A DNA stretch of 64,000 nt from CALZIK01 sp945787635 (GTDB lineage Bacteria; Acidobacteriota; Thermoanaerobaculia; Multivoradales; JAHEKO01): positions 682,001 through 746,000 of the forward strand of contig CAMYNM010000001.1 in NCBI GenBank assembly GCA_947259725.1. Reading direction: 5' to 3'. Shown piece after piece: positions 41,731 through 50,055 of this stretch. Position numbers and translations under genes: made by a program. Each line of letters opens with the position of its first letter. The stretch's first letter is position 1. Below the pieces are notes generated by a model. It was given only the letters and a program-made list of their open reading frames with translations, was not told where the DNA came from and did no database searches.

Positions 41731-42921
41731 ATGCCGACCGAGCTCATCACCGGGAACCACGCCGCCGGCTACGCTCTGAGCGCCTCGGGCGAGGCCAACC
41801 GCAAGGCTCGCGGCGCCGCCTGCGGCATCTATCCGATCACACCGCAAACCGAGATCGTCGAGTACGTGGCCAAGTTCCCTTTCACCAAGGGCCGCGTCGT
41901 GCCGGTCGAGAGCGAGCACTCCGCGATGGGCGTTTCGATCGGGGCGTCGCTGGCCGGGGCGCGCTCATTCACGGCCAGCTCGTCGAACGGCCTCGCCTAC
42001 ATGGTCGAGAACATCATGGTCGCGGGTTTCTACCGGCTGCCGATCGTCATGGTGGCGGTCAACCGAACCCTCGGCCCGCCGTGGAACATCTGGGCCGACC
42101 AGGGCGACACTCTAATGTTGCGCGACTTTCCTTGGCTGCAGTTCTACTGCGAGACCAACCAGGAGGTCCTCGACACCACCATCCTCGCCTTCCGGCTGGC
42201 GGAGGATCACCGCATTCTGCTGCCGACACTGGTGGCGATGGACGCGTTCATCGTCTCTCACACGATGGCCGAAACTCGCCTTCCCGAGCAATGGCTGGTA
42301 GACAGCTACCTGCCGCCACTCGATCTTCCGCACCGGATGCGCCACGCGCATCCAACCACGATGGGCGGCCTGGCATGGCCTCACGAGACCCTCTCGCACC
42401 GCGTCGAGGTGGACGAAGCCATGCGCCGCGTGCCGACCGCCTACGACGAGTGCCGGCGGCTTTTCGACAGTACCTTCGGGCGCGATCCGGGAGCCGCAAT
42501 TCAGACTTTCGAGACAAAGGACGCCGATTCCATCCTGGTCGCGAGCGGCACGATCGCGACCACCGCGCGCGAGGTCGTCCGGCGGCGGCGCGCCGACGGC
42601 GAGCGCCTCGGCCTGGTCAAGATCAAGATGTTCCGCCCGTTCCCCGAAGTGGAAATCCGCCAGGCCTGCTGCTCGGCGTCGAAGCTCGCGGTTCTGGACC
42701 GCAACTACGCCGCCGGCGTGGGCGGAATCTTCTGGCAGGAGTTGCGCGCCACGTTCCAGGGCCATCGAGACGATCTGCTGATCCAGAACTACCTCACGGG
42801 CATCGGTGGAGGTGACGTCACTCCGGCCGTCGTGGACGAGGTGATTGCCGATCTGGCGCTGCGCGACGCCGCGGCACCGCCGGTGTGGATGGGGATCACG
42901 CTCGGCGAGGAGGTGCACTGA
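41731..42921 (+). CDS. 2-oxoacid oxidoreductase alpha subunit
   Basis: 396 residues from the ATG at 41731, 12 nt after the fused subunit and preceded by AGGGGAT. Pyrimidine-binding domain of the PFOR family: CGIYPITPQTEIVEYVAKFP, then VPVESEHSAMGVSIGASLAG, ARSFTASSSNGLAYMVENI and LPIVMVAVNRTLGPPWNIWA. Domain II near residue 260 (DADSILVASGTIATTAREVV-like stretch) leads to the C-terminus. It binds thiamine pyrophosphate with the beta subunit. The substrate, pyruvate or another 2-oxoacid, cannot be fixed by eye. Its TGA shares one base with the beta ATG. Confidence 0.92.
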   Translation: MPTELITGNHAAGYALSASGEANRKARGAACGIYPITPQTEIVEYVAKFPFTKGRVVPVESEHSAMGVSIGASLAGARSFTASSSNGLAYMVENIMVAGFYRLPIVMVAVNRTLGPPWNIWADQGDTLMLRDFPWLQFYCETNQEVLDTTILAFRLAEDHRILLPTLVAMDAFIVSHTMAETRLPEQWLVDSYLPPLDLPHRMRHAHPTTMGGLAWPHETLSHRVEVDEAMRRVPTAYDECRRLFDSTFGRDPGAAIQTFETKDADSILVASGTIATTAREVVRRRRADGERLGLVKIKMFRPFPEVEIRQACCSASKLAVLDRNYAAGVGGIFWQELRATFQGHRDDLLIQNYLTGIGGGDVTPAVVDEVIADLALRDAAAPPVWMGITLGEEVH

Positions 42922-43865
42922 TGACCACGACCCCGCGCGCTCCCGCCGGTCCCGGCATTCTCGAGAAGCCGGCGCTGCCGTGCAGCGAAGAGTGCCTGCT
43001 GCGGCCCGGCAACACCAATTGCGGAGGCTGCGGCATGAGCGTCGGGCTCACGATGCTGGGCCGGGCTCTGGCCCGGGCGGACCAGACCTGCAGCCTGGTG
43101 ATCCCGGCCTGTTGTGGCATCGTCACCGCCGGCGCATATCCGACGACCAGCTACGGCGTGCCCACAGTGGCTACAACCTTCGCCTCCGCGCCCGCTTTCG
43201 CGACCGGCATCGCCAGCGTCCGAGATCTCAACGACGAGGACGGCCAGGTGATCTGCTGGGCCGGCGACGGCGGCACCTATGACATCGGCATCGCCACCCT
43301 ATCGGCGGCCGCTGAGCGCAACGAGGACATCATCTACATCTGCTACGACAACGAGATCTACGGCAACACCGGCGGTCAGCGCTCCTCGGCAACACCGGCC
43401 GGCGCCCGGACCACAACCACCCCGACCGGCAAGAGCGAAGACAAGAAAGACATGATGGCCATCATGGTGGCCCACCGGGTCCCCTACGCCGCGACTCTCT
43501 CGATCGCGCACCCCGAGGACTTCGAGCGCAAGCTCGAGGCCGCGCTGTCGATGCACGGCCTGCGCTTTCTGCTCCTTCACTCGCCTTGTCCGACCGGCTG
43601 GAAATCCGAGCAGGGCGAGTCCGTCGAGCTGGTGCGCCTGGCGGTCGCCAGCGGCCTGTTCTCGCTTTACGAGGTCTGGAACGGCGACGAATACCGCATC
43701 AATGCCGAACCTGACTGGACGGATCCCGCCAAGTACCTCGAGCGCCAGAAGAGGTTCGAGTCCGACGCCGTTGATCTCGAGAGAACCCGCCTGGCGTGCC
43801 GCCGGCGCTTCGACCGCTTGGGGCGCCTCGCCCGAGAGTTCCCACGGGAGACTGCGACCGCTTAG
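42921..43865 (+). CDS. 2-oxoacid oxidoreductase beta subunit
   Basis: 314 residues, TGATG junction with the alpha gene. It has Cys ligands for one [4Fe-4S] cluster (NTNCGGCGMS plus IPACCGI) and the TPP/Mg motif GDGGTYDIGIATLSAAAERN with the YDNEIYGNTGGQRS loop. HSPCPTGW is near residue 225. With the fused first gene and the alpha subunit it completes an alpha-beta-(gamma-GltD-delta) enzyme that cleaves a 2-oxoacid to an acyl-CoA. The hairpin at 43881-43896 probably ends the operon. Confidence 0.92.
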   Translation: MTTTPRAPAGPGILEKPALPCSEECLLRPGNTNCGGCGMSVGLTMLGRALARADQTCSLVIPACCGIVTAGAYPTTSYGVPTVATTFASAPAFATGIASVRDLNDEDGQVICWAGDGGTYDIGIATLSAAAERNEDIIYICYDNEIYGNTGGQRSSATPAGARTTTTPTGKSEDKKDMMAIMVAHRVPYAATLSIAHPEDFERKLEAALSMHGLRFLLLHSPCPTGWKSEQGESVELVRLAVASGLFSLYEVWNGDEYRINAEPDWTDPAKYLERQKRFESDAVDLERTRLACRRRFDRLGRLAREFPRETATA

Positions 43866-43880
43866 ACCCCTGGGGGGACA

Positions 43881-43896
43881 GGAGACCACGGTCTCC
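43881..43896. terminator. Hairpin after oxidoreductase operon
   Basis: GGAGACC-AC-GGTCTCC is a perfect short inverted repeat 16 nt after the beta subunit stop. It has no T-tract, so it is a weak terminator candidate. Confidence 0.35.
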
Positions 43897-43904
43897 CGCC
43901 CTCG

Positions 43905-43935
43905 GACGGTCGACAGGGACGTCGACCGCTACAAT
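43905..43935 (+). repeat. Dispersed palindromic repeat overlapping a promoter
   Basis: GACGGTCGACAGGGACGTCG, then ACCGCTACAAT. It is the best-preserved single copy of the family, and its terminal TACAAT (43930-43935) is at -10 position for the S46 peptidase gene. Confidence 0.7.
43930..43935 (+). promoter_or_regulatory. -10 hexamer TACAAT at repeat end
   Basis: TACAAT ends 6 nt before an in-frame GTG at 43942 and 36 nt before the preferred ATG at 43972. A transcript starting near 43942 would have a 30-nt leader with CAGGAG before the ATG, or be leaderless from the GTG. Confidence 0.5.
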
Positions 43936-43971
43936 AGCCCCGTGACGAGATCGAATCCTCAGGAGATCGCC

Positions 43972-46098
43972 ATGAAGAAAACCGTCCGAATCGCTTCGGC
44001 GGCCGCCGCCGTCTTTCTGCTCTGCGCTGCGGTCCCCGCTCTTGCCGACGAGGGAATGTGGACTCTCGACAACTTTCCCAGCCAGGCCATCAAGGAGAAG
44101 TACGACGTCGAGATCGACGACGCCTGGCTCGAGACGGTCCGGCTCGCGACCACTCGCATGGGCGGCTGCACCGGTTCGTTTGTCTCACCCAGCGGCCTGA
44201 TCCTGACCAACCATCATTGCGCCCGGCGCTGCATCAGCCGCCTTTCGAGCGCCGAGAACAACCTCGAAGAAACCGGCTTTCTCGCCGGCTCGTTCGAGGA
44301 CGAAGCCGTCTGCCCCGGCGACCACATGTCCGTCTTGCTGGAGAGCGTGGACATCACCGACCGGGTCGCCGCCGCGGCCGAGGGCAAGAGCGAACAGGAC
44401 GCCAAGGAGGCCCGTCAGCAGCTCCTGACCCGCATCGAGACCGAGTGCGAGTCGGACTCGGAAACCGCGCCGACGGGCAAGCTCACCTGCGAAACCGTCG
44501 CCCTCTACAACGGCGGCCAGCACTTTCTCTACAAGTACAAGCGCTACAACGACGTCCGGCTGGTGTTCGCGCCGGAAAGCCCGATCGCGGCTTTTGGCGG
44601 CGACCCCGACAACTTCAATTTTCCGCGCTGGTGTCTCGACATGACCCTGATGCGGGTCTATGAAAACGACAAGCCCGCGGCCACCCCTCACTTTCTCAAG
44701 TGGCGCGAAGAGGGCGCCGCCGCGGGTGAGGCGGTCTTCATCTCCGGACATCCGGGAAGCACCGACCGGCAACTGACCCTTTCCGATCTCAAGTGGGAGC
44801 GCGATGTCGTGCTGCCACTCTGGCTGCTGCGCTACTCAGAGCTCCGCGGCCGCCTCGCACAGTACGGCACAACCGGCGACGAGGCCCACAGGCGCGCGCA
44901 GTCGCCTCTGCTCGGCATCGAAAACGCGATCAAGGTCCGGCGAAATCAGCTCCAGGCGCTGATGAACGACGAGGTCTTTGCCCGCAAGCAGGCGGAGGAG
45001 AAAACGCTAAGAGCGGGGGTCGCCGCCGACCCGAAAATGCAGCAGGCCTATGGCTCCTCCTGGGACGACATCGACGCGGCCAACGAGGCCTATCGTGGCT
45101 TTTACGAAGAGCACCTGTTCCTCGAGAGGCTAGGTGCCTTCAACGGCCAGCTTTTCGACTACGCTCGCGATCTGGTTCGGGCCGCAGCCGAGCGCGGAAA
45201 ACCCAGCGAAGAGCGCTTGCGCGAATACCGCGACACCGCCCTCCCCCGCCTCGAGCAGGCGCTGCTGGCTCCGCGCCCGATCTACTCGGATCTCGAGACC
45301 CTCCAACTTGCGTTCTCGCTCGAAAAGATGCGCGAGTGGCTCGGCCCCGACAGCCCGCACGTCGGACACATCCTCGGCAGCCAGTCGCCGCTTTCGAAGG
45401 CCGAGACGCTGGTCGGCGGTACTCGTTTGGCCGATGTCGAGGTTCGTAAGGCCCTGTGGGAGGGCGGCGCCGAGGCGATCAAGGCATCGGACGATCCGAT
45501 GATCCAGCTGGCGCTGACGGTCGACCAGGATGCCCGCGCGCTGCGGCAGCGCTACGAGGATGAGGTCGAGGCTGTCCAGGAGGCGGCCTACGAGAAGATC
45601 GCCTCCGCCAGATTCGCCATCCACGGCACGTCGCTCTACCCCGACGCGACCTTCACCCTGCGGGTGACCTATGGAGCGATCGAAGGCTGGCAGGAAAAGG
45701 GCAAGAAGATCGGGCCCTTCACCCAGACCGGACGCCTCTATGAGCGCACTACCGGCGAGGACCCGTTCCGGCTCCCGCCGAGCTGGATCGAGGCCAAGGA
45801 TCGGCTGGACATGAAAACCAGATTCAACGCGGTCGCGACCACCGACATCACCGGCGGGAACTCAGGAAGCCCGCTCGTGGACAAGAACGGCCATCTCGTC
45901 GGCCTGGCTTTCGACGGCAACATCCACTCGATCGCCGGCGCCTACTGGTTCGACGAGTCGATGAACCGCACCGTGGTCGTCCACCCGGCGATCATGATGG
46001 AGGCCCTGCGCAAGGTCTACAAGGCGGACCGGCTGGTGCGCGAGCTCGAACAGACCGAGCCGGCGGCGGGCGAAGTCGTGCTGGGCGGCTCGAGGTAG
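43972..46098 (+). CDS. S46 dipeptidyl-peptidase, DPP7-like
   Basis: 708 residues from the ATG at 43972, with CAGGAG upstream and a signal peptide (VRIASAAAAVFLLCAAVPAL-ADEGMW). Periplasmic serine peptidase that removes dipeptides from N-termini. The S46 triad is present: His near 81 (GLILTNHHC), Asp near 211 (FGGDPDNFNFPRW) and Ser near 633 (ITGGNSGSPLV). The residue 18 positions after the Ser is Gly (GLAFDGN), as in DPP7/DAP BII, not the Arg of DPP11, so hydrophobic rather than acidic P1 preference is predicted. An in-frame GTG at 43942 is a possible alternative start. Confidence 0.93.
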   Translation: MKKTVRIASAAAAVFLLCAAVPALADEGMWTLDNFPSQAIKEKYDVEIDDAWLETVRLATTRMGGCTGSFVSPSGLILTNHHCARRCISRLSSAENNLEETGFLAGSFEDEAVCPGDHMSVLLESVDITDRVAAAAEGKSEQDAKEARQQLLTRIETECESDSETAPTGKLTCETVALYNGGQHFLYKYKRYNDVRLVFAPESPIAAFGGDPDNFNFPRWCLDMTLMRVYENDKPAATPHFLKWREEGAAAGEAVFISGHPGSTDRQLTLSDLKWERDVVLPLWLLRYSELRGRLAQYGTTGDEAHRRAQSPLLGIENAIKVRRNQLQALMNDEVFARKQAEEKTLRAGVAADPKMQQAYGSSWDDIDAANEAYRGFYEEHLFLERLGAFNGQLFDYARDLVRAAAERGKPSEERLREYRDTALPRLEQALLAPRPIYSDLETLQLAFSLEKMREWLGPDSPHVGHILGSQSPLSKAETLVGGTRLADVEVRKALWEGGAEAIKASDDPMIQLALTVDQDARALRQRYEDEVEAVQEAAYEKIASARFAIHGTSLYPDATFTLRVTYGAIEGWQEKGKKIGPFTQTGRLYERTTGEDPFRLPPSWIEAKDRLDMKTRFNAVATTDITGGNSGSPLVDKNGHLVGLAFDGNIHSIAGAYWFDESMNRTVVVHPAIMMEALRKVYKADRLVRELEQTEPAAGEVVLGGSR

Positions 46099-46175
46099 GC
46101 CCCGAGGTCCCCACTCAAAAGGGTGTTTCCCCACTCGACGCGTACGCGCGAGGATGAGGCTCGGAGGTACGCGCC

Positions 46176-46658
46176 ATGAAACACGACCCGAGCTCGAACG
46201 AGGCCATCGACCAATTCCTGAAGCAGAAACGGATCGCGATCGCGGGCGTTTCGCGCACCAAGACCGAGGCCGCCAACACCATCTTCCGGAAGCTGCGCGA
46301 CAGCGGCTACGAGGTCTTGCCGGTCAATCCGAAGGCCGAGAGCCTGGAGGGAGCGGTCTGCTATCCGGACCTCGGCAGCATCCCCGGCGAGATCGACGCG
46401 GTGGTCATCGCGACCCACCCGAAGGCCACCCTCGAGGTCGCCCGCCAGTGCGTGGAGCTGGGCGTTCCACACGTCTGGATGCACCGAGCGTTCGGCGCCG
46501 GCAGCGTCTCTGAAGAAGCGGTCGCCCTCTGCCGGGACAAGGGGCTCAGCGTGATTCCGGGCGGCTGCCCGATGATGTTTTGCGCTCCGGTCGATGTCGG
46601 CCACCGGTGCATGCGCTGGTTCTTGCGTCTGACCGGCGGACTGCCGAAAGCGGCCTAG
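46176..46658 (+). CDS. CoA-binding domain protein, YccU-like
   Basis: 160 residues, ATG at 46176 after GGAGGTACGCGCC. Rossmann-type CoA-binding fold: KRIAIAGVSRTKTEAANTIF, then YEVLPVNPKAESLEGAVCYP, IDAVVIATHPKATLEVARQC, HVWMHRAFGAGSVSEEAVAL and the closing GGCPMMFCAPVDVGHRCM. The family binds CoA or a related nucleotide; its role is unclear. The longer acyl-CoA synthetase alpha subunit resembles it, but the ATP-grasp part is absent. It is convergent with the DUF885 gene. Confidence 0.88.
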   Translation: MKHDPSSNEAIDQFLKQKRIAIAGVSRTKTEAANTIFRKLRDSGYEVLPVNPKAESLEGAVCYPDLGSIPGEIDAVVIATHPKATLEVARQCVELGVPHVWMHRAFGAGSVSEEAVALCRDKGLSVIPGGCPMMFCAPVDVGHRCMRWFLRLTGGLPKAA

Positions 46659-46670
46659 GGCGTCGCGCTG

Positions 46671-48509
46671 CTAGCCGAGCCTGCCCCGCTCGGTAGCACC
46701 GCCCTTCTTCTCGATCCACCGGTTGACCTGCTGATCGAGCAGGCTCAACGGCATGGCTCCGTTGGTCAGAACCACGTTGTGAAACTCCGGCAGTGAGAAC
46801 CGGTCGCCCAGAGCATTCATCGCGCGCTCGCGCAGCTCGAGGATCTTCAGGCGGCCAATCATGTAGGCGCACGCCTGGCCCGGATTGACGATGTAGCGCT
46901 CGATCTCGGCAACGACGTCGCCCTCGGGCATGCCGGTGTTGGCGACCATGTACTCGATCGCCTCGTCGCGGGTCCAGCGTTGGGCATGAATGCCGGTATC
47001 GACCACCAGCCGTACGGCCCGGAAGATCTGGCCCTGCAGGTAGCCCAGTCGGTCGAACGGATCGTCCTGGAAGCCGTTCTCGGCCGCGACCCGCTCCGTG
47101 TACAGGGCCCAGCCTTCGGTGTAGGCGGTGAACGGAATCACCCGGCGAAAGAAAGGCATGCCGGTCAGACTTTGTGCGATCGCGATCTGAAAATGGTGGC
47201 CGGGAATCGCTTCGTGGTAGGCCAGGGTGCGCATGCCGTACTTAGGGATCTCCGCGACATCGCGCAGGTTGACGTAGAAGGTGCCGGGCTTCGAGCCGTC
47301 GAAGGGCGGCGAGTCGTAATAGGCGCCGGCCGAGCCCTCCTGTTTGAACTCGGGGATTCTCTCGACCCTGACCCCAGCTTCCGGCCGGATGTCGAAGATG
47401 CCCTCGAGGCCGGCGTCGATCTCGTCGATGATCGTCTGGTAGTCGGCCAGGATCTGCTCGCGCGCCTCGTCGGTATCCGGGTACAAAAACCGCTCCTCGG
47501 CGTTGAGCGCGCGCATGGTCGCGCCGAAGTCCTCGACGTCGTACCCTTCGGCCTCGAGAATAGCCTTCATCTCGGATTGGAGCTTGTCGACCTCCAACAG
47601 TCCGATCTGGTGGATCTGATCCGAGGTCAGGTCGGTGGTGGTGTGGTGACGAAGCTGGGAGTTGTAGAACTGGTCTCCGTCGGGGAACTTCCAGACACCA
47701 TCGTCCGTCGTGGCGACCGTGTCGAGATGCTCGAAGTACTCGACCAGGCGCCGGTATGCCGGGTAGACCGTCCCTTCGATGCCGGTCTCGAGCTCGGTCA
47801 GGAGCTCATCGCGCTCGGCGGTCTCGAGCCCCTCGAGTTCGGCGGTCTTTTCCGCCAGATGGGTGTAGAGAACGTTGTCCTTCGGCGCCGGCGCGATCAG
47901 GCCGCGGACTTCCTCGAGCACCCGAGCAATGACGAACTTTGGCGGCACGATCCCCATCTCCTCGCGGATCTCGAGTCCCGCCATCACCTGGTCGAACGCC
48001 CGGCCGAACTGGTCGACCCGAGCGATGTAGTCCCTGACATCGCGGGGATCGCTCAGAAAGTGTGTCGAAACCATAAAGTCCGGCAGGCCGTTCTGGATGC
48101 CGAAGAGCTGGTTGACCGGGTAGTCGTAGAACATCCAGCGGTTGGCCTCCTGCTGGTCGGAGAGAAACCAGTCGAGGATGTCGTAGGAGAGTCCGTCCTC
48201 CTCGTTCATGCCCTCGCGGTCGTAGCTTCGAAGGATGTCGAGCTGCTTGTCGAGCCAGACGGCCTCCTTCTTTTGGAACTCGACCGACATGTCGTCGAGA
48301 TCGTTGTTGTGAAAGCGCATGCCCATCGGCTCGAGCAAGCGCATGCTCGAGAGCATCATCGGATGACGCAGCGCGAAGGTCGCGAACACCCGCCCGTAGA
48401 AGTGGTCGATCGACCACGGCTTGAACCAGATCGTTGGGATCAAGAGGATCGCCGCGACCAGCGCGACGAGACCGAAGATCCTGAGAGTCCACTTGGTGAT
48501 CTTGCCCAT
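46671..48509 (-). CDS. DUF885 family putative metallo-hydrolase
   Basis: 612 residues from an ATG at 48509, with GGGAGG upstream. One N-terminal membrane segment (LRIFGLVALVAAILLIPTIW) anchors a large periplasmic or extracytoplasmic helical domain. The family signature AYHEAIPGHHFQIAIAQSLT gives the HExxxGHH zinc-type site; ALYTERVAAENGF supplies a likely third ligand (Glu). DUF885 proteins resemble M32-type carboxypeptidases in fold; the substrate is unknown. The length is normal for the family. Confidence 0.88.
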   Translation of the reverse strand: MGKITKWTLRIFGLVALVAAILLIPTIWFKPWSIDHFYGRVFATFALRHPMMLSSMRLLEPMGMRFHNNDLDDMSVEFQKKEAVWLDKQLDILRSYDREGMNEEDGLSYDILDWFLSDQQEANRWMFYDYPVNQLFGIQNGLPDFMVSTHFLSDPRDVRDYIARVDQFGRAFDQVMAGLEIREEMGIVPPKFVIARVLEEVRGLIAPAPKDNVLYTHLAEKTAELEGLETAERDELLTELETGIEGTVYPAYRRLVEYFEHLDTVATTDDGVWKFPDGDQFYNSQLRHHTTTDLTSDQIHQIGLLEVDKLQSEMKAILEAEGYDVEDFGATMRALNAEERFLYPDTDEAREQILADYQTIIDEIDAGLEGIFDIRPEAGVRVERIPEFKQEGSAGAYYDSPPFDGSKPGTFYVNLRDVAEIPKYGMRTLAYHEAIPGHHFQIAIAQSLTGMPFFRRVIPFTAYTEGWALYTERVAAENGFQDDPFDRLGYLQGQIFRAVRLVVDTGIHAQRWTRDEAIEYMVANTGMPEGDVVAEIERYIVNPGQACAYMIGRLKILELRERAMNALGDRFSLPEFHNVVLTNGAMPLSLLDQQVNRWIEKKGGATERGRLG

Positions 48510-48556
48510 GAAGAAACCTCCCTCGCCCGGATTTTACCCTTGCGCGACACCGGCGA

Positions 48557-49291
48557 TCACCGACTCAGCGCCTCGACCAGAAAGGGCAGCAAGTGGCTCG
48601 CGATGCGCTCGTGCCCGTCGGCGTTCGGATGGATGCCGTCGGGCAGATTGAGCTCGGGGTCCGCGGCTACGCCTTCGAGCAGAAAAGGCAGCAGAACCGA
48701 ACCTGTCTGCTCCGCCACCCGTGGGAAGATCGCCGCGAACTCGCGCGTGTAGTCCTCTCCGTAGTTCGGCGGCATCATCATGCCGGCGAGGATCACCGTC
48801 GCGCCGGCCGCTTCGATCCTGGCGATCGCCTCCCGCAGATTGGCCTCGGTCATCTCGGTCGGAAGACCCCGCAGCCCGTCGTTCGCGCCAAGCTCGATCA
48901 GAACGATGTCCGGCGGTACCCGCAGCAGCCAATCCAGACGCTCGAGTCCTCCGGCGGTGGTGTCGCCGCTGACACCGGCGTTGATCGCTTCGATCGGGAG
49001 CCCGCGCTCTTCGAGGAGCGCGGAGAGCCTCGCTGGATAGGCCTCGGTCTCCGAGAGACCCAGACCGGCTGTGAGGCTGGTGCCCAGAAAGAGCACCCGC
49101 TGCCGGCCCACCATCTCGGTTGCCGCTGAATCTTCCGGCGCCGGCCGCTCGTCATCTCCTCTAGCCTCCAGCGCAGAATCGGCGGAAGCGAGCTCCGCCG
49201 CCGGTTGCGATGCATCCCCACAGGCCAGCGAGCCGAATAACAAGGCGAGCGCCGCCAGGCGCGCTCCCAGGTGCAGGCACTGCGTACGCAT
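48557..49291 (-). CDS. tesA: SGNH arylesterase / lysophospholipase, TesA-like lipoprotein
   Basis: 244 residues from the ATG at 49291 (a TTG lies seven codons upstream). LAALALLFGSLAC is a lipoprotein signal with lipobox LAC, followed by a low-complexity linker to about residue 55. SGNH blocks: FLGTSLTAGLGLSE (catalytic Ser), AGVSGDTTAGG, IELGANDGLRG, and LPDGIHPNADGHERIA (catalytic Asp and His). TesA-type enzymes hydrolyse thioesters, esters and lysophospholipids in the periplasm. It is divergent from an ABC ATPase-permease pair, the same gene trio as E. coli tesA-ybbA-ybbP. Confidence 0.9.
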   Translation of the reverse strand: MRTQCLHLGARLAALALLFGSLACGDASQPAAELASADSALEARGDDERPAPEDSAATEMVGRQRVLFLGTSLTAGLGLSETEAYPARLSALLEERGLPIEAINAGVSGDTTAGGLERLDWLLRVPPDIVLIELGANDGLRGLPTEMTEANLREAIARIEAAGATVILAGMMMPPNYGEDYTREFAAIFPRVAEQTGSVLLPFLLEGVAADPELNLPDGIHPNADGHERIASHLLPFLVEALSR

Positions 49292-49328
49292 CGTCCGCGC
49301 GCATGGTAACAATCACCGGCTTCCCACG

Positions 49329-49334
49329 TAGTAT
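49329..49334 (+). promoter_or_regulatory. -10-like hexamer before ABC ATPase
   Basis: TAGTAT ends 7 nt before an in-frame GTG at 49342. If used it would give a leaderless mRNA starting VPESPAP and discard the ATG at 49333 that lies in the hexamer itself. Confidence 0.35.
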
Positions 49335-50055
49335 GCAGTTCGTGCCAGAATCTCCCGCACCCAGCGTTTCATCCGGCCTGATCCGGCTCGAGCGGCTGAC
49401 CCAGCGATTCCGGTCGGGCGACCAGGAGCTCACCGTCTTGAACGAGGTCGACCTCGAGATCGCGGCCGGCGAGTCGGTGGCGATTCTCGGGCCCTCCGGC
49501 AGCGGAAAGTCGACCCTGCTCGCCCTCATCGCCGGCCTCGACAACCCCACCTCGGGGCGCGTCTTGATCGAGGGCCGGGAGATCCAGAACCTCTCCGAGG
49601 ACGATCTCGCCATGCTGCGGCGGTCGAAGATCGGCTTCGTGTTTCAGTCGTTCCAGCTGCTCGGCAATCTCACCGCCGCCGAGAACGTGCGCCTGCCGAT
49701 CGATCTCGCCCGCCTCGACCGGCCCGATCAGAGAACCGCCGCTCTCCTCGATGAGGTCGGCCTGGCCGACCGCGGCCACCACTATCCCGCCCAGCTCTCG
49801 GGCGGCGAGCAGCAGCGCGTTGCTCTGGCCCGCGCCTTCGCCACGCGCCCCCCGATTCTCCTGGCCGACGAGCCTACCGGGAACCTCGATGCAGCGACGG
49901 GCGCGCGAGTGCTCGAGCTTCTCGCCGACCTCAAGAGCCGGCGCGGCACGACTCTCGTGCTGGTCACTCACGACCCCGCCGTGGCGGCGGTGGCCGATCG
50001 CCGTCTCTACCTGAACGGCGGTGGCCTGGTGGACGAAGGATCCGGGGGCCGATGA
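49333..50055 (+). CDS. ybbA: ABC transporter ATPase, YbbA/LolD-like
   Basis: 240 residues from the ATG at 49333, or 237 from GTG 49342, which a -10-like hexamer favours. Complete ABC motifs: Walker A GPSGSGKSTLLALIAG, Q-loop FVFQSFQLL, signature AQLSGGEQQRVALARAF, Walker B PPILLADEPTGNLDAATG and the switch His VTHDPAVA. MacB/LolD/YbbA-type ATPases power FtsX-fold permeases; the next gene, overlapping by 4 nt, is such a permease. The substrate may be a lipid or lipoprotein, given the neighbouring esterase, which is inference from synteny. Confidence 0.92.
   Translation: MQFVPESPAPSVSSGLIRLERLTQRFRSGDQELTVLNEVDLEIAAGESVAILGPSGSGKSTLLALIAGLDNPTSGRVLIEGREIQNLSEDDLAMLRRSKIGFVFQSFQLLGNLTAAENVRLPIDLARLDRPDQRTAALLDEVGLADRGHHYPAQLSGGEQQRVALARAFATRPPILLADEPTGNLDAATGARVLELLADLKSRRGTTLVLVTHDPAVAAVADRRLYLNGGGLVDEGSGGR

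Noticed and set aside
43942..43972. GTG at 43942 as the main start of the S46 peptidase
   Set aside because: It would put ten polar residues before the signal peptide, while the ATG at 43972 has a good Shine-Dalgarno; kept as an alternative.
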